Assembly: GCA_027596035.1 (NCBI GenBank)
Contig: JADGJA010000722.1
Coordinates: 1 to 11,802 of the forward strand
DNA length: 11,802 bases
Direction of reading: 5' to 3'
From: Thoreauomyces humboldtii
Taxonomy: Eukaryota > Chytridiomycota > Chytridiomycetes > Spizellomycetales > Powellomycetaceae
Shown: positions 6,880 to 11,802 of the stretch, piece after piece
Position numbering within the stretch: position 1 is the stretch's first letter
Layout: each line of letters starts with the position of its first letter
Made by a program: the position numbers and the translations under genes
The notes under the pieces: model-generated
What the model saw: the letters and a program-made list of their open reading frames with translations, nothing else
The model's database searches: none
What the model was told of the DNA's origin: nothing

Positions 6880-9800
6880 TCAAGAACCCTCGGCAGGCGA
6901 AGGACCTCCGACGGCACCGACCACGGCACCGACTCTGGCCCAAAGGCTAGCGACGAAGCGTTCCAGGACGTGTCGATCTTCGTCCGTCATGGTCATGGAA
7001 CCTGTCGACGAGTCGCCGAGGGAGGCTGAACTCCCATCGGTCCCGGTGGAACCGCCGGCGCCTGCGCCGACGGTCGCGGTTGTGGTCGCGGAGTCTCGTC
7101 GTTGTCGTCGAACTTCCTGCTGTTCCGCCTCGTTCTGATCGCCGAGGACGAGGAGGGCTTCGACGAGGAGGATGGCGTGTCTGTACAGTTCCTCGCACTG
7201 AGGGAGAGCGGAAGGGGTCGAGAGTTCGAGGACGGCTGCGCGGCGAGACTGCAAAAGAGGGAAGAAAGGGGCAAAGGGAAAAACGTGAGTAAATCTGACG
7301 TGAACATGCAGCATCACGCGATTTTCCCAAGTATCGAACACGGTAGGACGGAGTCCACTCACCACTTCCAGTGCCCCTTCATAAACGACTCTCTCCACGC
7401 TCCGAGCTCCTCTCTCTTCAGCACCTTGACAGCGTTCGGCGCATGCCAGACATTCGTTGAAGCGTGTTCTGACCCACTGGACGCCCACGCTGAGGACCCT
7501 CAGGTCCACGTCGTTCTCCCTTTCCCGATCCCTGGCATTGCCGAACATGCTTCCGGAAACGACCGACACGATGCTTTCGTTCCCCGTTCCGCCCCTGACG
7601 TTATTCCAGATGCCTTTGGCAACCTCCATGCCGGTCTGGTAGCACCGGAGGGCAAGGAGGTAGCAGCCCAGTGCCTCCGCGAGGGAGCGGGACGCCAGGA
7701 GTGTGTCCGCCAGTTGCTGCACGGCGTGTCCTCGAAGCGCGCAGAGGTTCAGGGGGGTAAGTAGTGGATGGTTTTGGGGATACCCTTCGGCGGTCGTGGC
7801 CGCTCGAGGATTGAGCCGCGAAGACTGAGGCTGACTCTGACTGCTGTTCTGCAAGTGGGGCATGGAAGGGGATCGCCCGAGGATGTGACGGCCAGTCGGC
7901 GATGTTGATGCGGACGCAGCGGCTGCAGCGAGGTAGGCTGCGGGTGGAGTCGTTCCCGATTGGGAAGATCCCCCCGAGGACGCCCCTTGTTGTGGATTTC
8001 CCGGGTTGAGAAACTGATGAGTCGACTCTCGAAGCGAACCAAAGATACGAGACCGCTGTTTCGGAGACAAGCGAAGCAGTCGAGGCGACGAATGTGGCGA
8101 CGTCGTATTCTGAATAGTCCCCCCGGCCGCATTCCCGGGTGCGTTGGTGCGAGCAGACGAGGCAAACGGATCGTTCTGTTCTCCATAATTGCCGTGCTCG
8201 GCCGTCGGGAACGAGTTGTCCGCATAGGTCGCCGTTCCATGATGGTCGCTGGGTCCAACAGCGTCTGCGACCTGATCCGCAAGCCAGTTTACCTCGACCA
8301 CGCGCTTTTCCACCACAACGTATTCCTCCAAACTTGCCCGACCGGCCGCACTGCCGCTACCGCTACCACCGCTGCCCTTTGAATCATTAGCGAAGCGTGC
8401 GGCGGAATCAGACTTTGCTGACGCTGAGCCGGATCCAGAAGACACGACTGCCTGCGGACCAGGTTGCACGTCTCCGGTGCTCTCATCGTAAGCGTCCGGG
8501 TCATCGCCCTCGCTCAGTTCCAGGCTCCCAAGAGAAGACAGAGAGGAATTGTTCTCATCTCCCACTTTCTGTTCGTCATCAACGTCCGAATGTTGTTCTT
8601 CTTTCTGTGAGTTGTCGCCTCGAGCTTCTGAGGTCTGCAGCGGTGAACGATGTCCAAAGATGGCAGGATCCACGCCACCGTAGCCTGGAAACGGCGGTTC
8701 CACCGGTTGAACCTTGCTAGTTCCGGAACCGTGCGACCCCTGCGAAGACAAGCCTTCTCTGGTGGCAGAGAAAGGAGGAACTCCGCTCACGGCAGAAGCG
8801 CGGAACGAGTGAGTTGCGGGCGTAGGCGTCCCGGATCCGCTATCTTGCAAGGTATGGAAGACGGGAGCAGAGGTTTGCCTGATCATATCGGGAACGATAG
8901 ATGGCTGGCCTGCAAGCGGCGAAGTATATCTGTAAACATGGTCCTGGTCCCGACCCGCGGCGACTGGTCCTCGCTCATCGGTATCCGCAGCCTGGATCTT
9001 TTTTGCACCAAACTCGTGAGGCATACCGACGACAAACGTCTCGTTGCGACGAAAGCCCGGTCGTGCCGGCGAGGTGTGCACGCGCATGAGAGGTGTCGGG
9101 GGCACAAGTCCAGGATCATTATGTACAACAACGCCGAAGCCCTCAGACTGTGCTCCCGCAGCGCCGACTTCAGCGACCTCACTGGTCGGTGCTACATGTG
9201 CAAAAGGCGGATCTCCGCGCGGAGGAGTGCCGAACGTCACGGAGCGCTGGGAACTTGTAGACGCTTTTCTCCTGAGCATGTTGATGCCGCCCTCCATGTT
9301 GTTGAAGGAGCCGACAGGTGTAGATCCGATGGCACGGTTACTGATGACGCATGGATGAGCAAAAAACGCCTCGAACGGCATGCGTTCGGCAGGATTGCGT
9401 TTAAGTAGGCGTCTGATAAGATCCTTGAGATCGTCGCCGATAGGTTGAACGCCTTTCATTCCCGGAGGGAAGCGAGGGCTGCCGGAACCAGGACTGGTAC
9501 CGAGGCTGCGAGCACTTGGCGACGAAGACAAGGCGCTGTTCCGTCGACTGGCGCCACCCATTGAAGCCATCTCTTCTCCAGGAAACCGGATGATGCCTTC
9601 GCCGCGCTCGATCTTCCGCAGAAGGTCGATGTAGTTTTGTGCTTTGAATGGCGGGCGACCGCATATCATCTCATAAAGAATGGCCCCAAACGACCAGAGG
9701 TCGGCTGATGGACCATACTTGTCCCCGCGCAAAATTTCTGGTGCCATGTAAAGCGGAGAACCACACAACGTGGATGCGAGCGAGTGCGTTGGCAAGGCCC

Positions 9801-10620
9801 GGGCAAAGCCGAAGTCCGCAAGCTTTAACACAGGAAGCGCTGGGACGTTCGCAAAGACACCGGGCTGCGATAGCGAGCTGATTTGTATCCCCGGACTGTC
9901 TGGAGACGCAGGGGAAAGGAGCACATTCTGTCGAAGAACCTGATGAGCAAGCGGTTTACAAACGTTAAAGGAAGTCATAACAGCCTACCTGAGGCTTCAG
10001 ATCTCGATGAATCAAATTGTGCGCTCTGAGGAATTCCATGGCAGATGCTGAAAAGGAGCACAACCGTCAGATTAGCCTTCTAAAGTCATATCTATAAGAC
10101 CTCGATTTCGATGCATACCTAGCTGGCGTAAAAAGTGTCTGACAACAATTTCGTTGAGGCCACCCCAAGGGCCCGCCATTGGATTCCAGGCTCCATTCTC
10201 AAGGACCGTGTCCGGCATGATGCCTCGTCGTTTGATGTATTGTGATAGATCACCAAGAGAACAGTATTCCATGATCAGGTGAATGTGTTTGTCGTTTTTC
10301 TACCAGGGCGCGCGTGAGAAAGAGCATGAGTAAGGCATTCTTTCCAATCGGTATCTTTCCACCAAAGTCTATACCCAAATGTCGAGAAGCGCCACAACAT
10401 GTTCATGTTGAATCCCTTTCAAGATCCGAATCTCGCTTTCAAGATTCTCGGCAAGTTTCCTGTTGAGCTTCTCTCTGGACACTGATTTGACTGCCACGGG
10501 TCGGCCGGTCGAGATAGCTCTTCCCATGTACACGGTGGCAAAAGAACCACGGCCGATTTCCTGACCAACGATATAGTCGCCCACGGCCGTAGTCGGCGTG
10601 GTTGAAGGGTGTAGGGACAT
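6880..10620 (-). CDS. ATG1: ATG1 autophagy-initiating serine/threonine kinase
   Basis: This kinase starts autophagosome formation at the phagophore assembly site with Atg13 and Atg17. Five exons on the minus strand: 10620-10375, 10299-10119, 10047-9989, 9927-7363 and 7248-6880. The introns are 75, 71, 61 and 114 nt, and the CDS is 3420 nt (1139 residues). The kinase domain starts at residue 16: glycine loop [15 protein letters not shown] Lys45, alpha-C Glu63, [26 protein letters not shown] (Asp158), DFG at 200-202, Thr215 in [13 protein letters not shown] (equivalent to yeast Thr226) and APE at 224-226. A Ser-rich insert interrupts the C-lobe at about 281-321. A long disordered Ser/Gly region follows. 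YVVV at 698-701, before EKRVVEVN, matches the Atg8-interacting motif of yeast Atg1. The C-terminal tandem MIT region runs from about residue 880 ([11 protein letters not shown]) to the end and should bind Atg13. The ATG at 10620 is the first in frame after a TAA-free leader; the codon seven positions upstream is TTG, not ATG. Confidence 0.95.
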
Positions 10621-10650
10621 GGCACGGTAACGAGAGAACAAAAAGTAAGT

Positions 10651-10758
10651 CTAGATGTGTGACTGTTGACTTAAAACTCGTAGCTCTGTACGATCGGGGG
10701 AGGCAATGAGCAACCAGATTGAGAAACAATGGAAGAGCAAGGATGATACCTGTGTCAT
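10651..10758 (-). other. Possible upstream ORF of ATG1 (35 codons)
   Basis: An ATG at 10758-10756 opens 35 sense codons ending at TAG 10653-10651, 30 nt before the ATG1 start at 10620. If the mRNA begins upstream of it, ribosomes would have to bypass it or reinitiate to make ATG1. A TATA-like element overlaps this ATG, and a possible 5' UTR intron would remove most of the ORF, so it may not be in the mature mRNA. No family is recognised. Confidence 0.3.
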
Positions 10759-11506
10759 ATAAAACGATATTTACAAGCGGAGAAATACGACCGCGAAAGA
10801 GAAATGTCGGCTATGATCGTGAGAACCTTGCGAGCTGTAGGTCGATAAGAAGATGGGGCAGCGGTAGCGGCGAGGACGGCGCAGACAGCACTCCCATGCG
10901 GGACGCGGACCGGCCGGCGGAGTGACCTTCCGGAGCGAGCTTCGGTCCGGTCTTGAAAATTACAAGGTTGGAGATAAGACTACGTGGAGGCGGTCCAAAG
11001 AATTTGCGAGACCAAAAGCTCAATGGCCAGGAGAGGTGTAACCGACTCGAAAAAGGCTGAAGGATCAAACGCACACACTCTGGATGAAGAGATGGCAGTT
11101 TCCGAACAGTGCTCCAACCGGCGAAACGTAGCAGTACAGAGGGTTCCGAGGAGGGCTGGAGTGTAAGAGTACTGCTGCTCAAAGAAAAGGCTGGAACTGA
11201 AAGGAGGAGCCGGGTGCCAACCGTTTCAAACGGGAAGGGAAGGAAAGACGAGTCTGGTGGTCGATTGCCCAAGAAGGTTCGCCGCTGCAGGGAGGAGCCG
11301 CCGCGTGGTAAGACGGCAGGAGGAAGACCAGTGAGTGAGCGATGAGAGCGGCCTCCTCTCGTGTTCGAGGAGAGGGAAGGGAAGGCTGTGGAACTGCGGG
11401 AGAGTGCTGGGAGATGGGGAGCGAGACCACAGCAAGGAAGAGGGAGGGGAAACCAAATTGAAGCGAATGCCCAAGAGACAAGAAGGAGTTGGGAAGACGA
11501 GCGTGA

Positions 11507-11539
<33 letters not shown>

Positions 11540-11542
11540 GAG
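11507..11542 (+). repeat. (AG)n tract, interrupted once
   Basis: Twelve AG units are followed by AC and five more AG units. On the ATG1 sense strand this is a long CT tract about 890-920 bp before the start codon. Confidence 0.9.
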
Positions 11543-11640
11543 TTGTAGTATGGAAGAAGAAAGATGATGGAGAAAAGAGCAAAGAGAGCCCTGTATAAAT
11601 GCAGTTTGGAAGGAAGCCGTGCGTGTGGGAGAAGCGTACA

Positions 11641-11659
11641 AGAGAGAGAGAGAGAGAGA
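11641..11659 (+). repeat. (AG)9 tract
   Basis: This is the second AG microsatellite upstream of ATG1, about 100 bp from the first and in the same orientation. The surrounding DNA is also purine-rich on this strand. Confidence 0.9.
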
Positions 11660-11802
11660 TGGGAGGGAAGGAGAGAGGGAGAGAAGAGGGAGATACAGAT
11701 TGTGTCCGCGTTTCCGGCCCATGCATGACACATCAGCAGAGAGCGAGCTCGCCATCTTGCGCAACCCCCCAGGCACAACAACCTACCGTACTGTAATCCC
11801 CC

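Larger units (their letters stand above)
10621..11802 (-). promoter_or_regulatory. ATG1 upstream region, CT-rich on the sense strand
   Basis: About 1.2 kb lies upstream of the ATG1 start with no convincing gene. A minus-strand frame stays open from 11776 to 10811, but its product is mostly Ser, Leu, Pro and Arg from reading CT-rich DNA, so I treat it as a composition artefact. A TTTATATG element on the minus strand near 10763-10756 is a possible TATA box. A short upstream ORF overlaps its end. On the plus strand a TATAAA at about 11595 could belong to a gene beyond the window, but none starts here. The region could hold a 5' UTR intron (GTATCA at 10749 to CGTACAG near 10686), which I cannot prove. 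Confidence 0.5.

Noticed and set aside
6953..7764. Plus-strand open frames over the ATG1 C-terminus
   Set aside because: They are shadows of the ATG1 coding strand, which has strong domain support.
10811..11776. Minus-strand open frame of 321 codons upstream of ATG1
   Set aside because: Its product is dominated by Ser, Leu and Pro runs produced by CT-rich DNA. No domain or homologue pattern is visible, and other frames over the same CT tracts are equally open.
11590..11796. TATAAA on the plus strand followed by an open frame
   Set aside because: The frame is basic low-complexity sequence from AG repeats. Any real gene would have to start beyond the window.

Overview
The window is nuclear DNA of a fungus. 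The evidence is a fungal ATG1, spliceosomal introns mostly of 61-128 nt with GT..AG ends and CTGAC/CTAAC-like branch sites, compact gene spacing, and pyrimidine-rich leaders. The sequence does not let me place it more precisely; Basidiomycota or Mucoromycota would both fit. It looks like ordinary core genome. I found no mobile element, CRISPR array, rRNA or convincing tRNA, and nothing that amounts to a wholly new system.

Layout: (1) 229-1529 (+) is an F-box protein with RCC1 repeats, resembling yeast SAF1; its last repeat is split by an apparent one-base frameshift. (2) 1669-3210 (+) is cyclin H (CCL1), the TFIIH/CAK cyclin, with six exons that I could join exactly into 361 residues. (3) 3211-3967 is a gap between convergent genes. 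It holds a GACC tetranucleotide repeat and a weak candidate for a short minus-strand gene. (4) 4857-3968 (-) is a single-RRM SR-type splicing factor with four exons and 169 residues. (5) 5123-6395 (+) is ATP5, the OSCP subunit of mitochondrial ATP synthase, with five exons and 214 residues. Its first three introns are all multiples of three and free of in-frame stops. Genes 4 and 5 are divergent and share a promoter of about 265 bp. (6) 10620-6880 (-) is ATG1, the autophagy-initiating kinase, with five exons and 1139 residues. (7) 10621-11802 is its CT-rich upstream region, with two long CT tracts on the sense strand and a possible 35-codon upstream ORF.

The genes cover ubiquitin ligase targeting, transcription and CDK activation, mRNA splicing, respiration and autophagy. 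They share no pathway, and the order looks like normal fungal gene packing rather than a functional cluster. All exon joins were made by hand from splice signals and family alignment; the coding totals of CCL1, the SR gene, ATP5 and ATG1 are each divisible by three with the reading frame intact.
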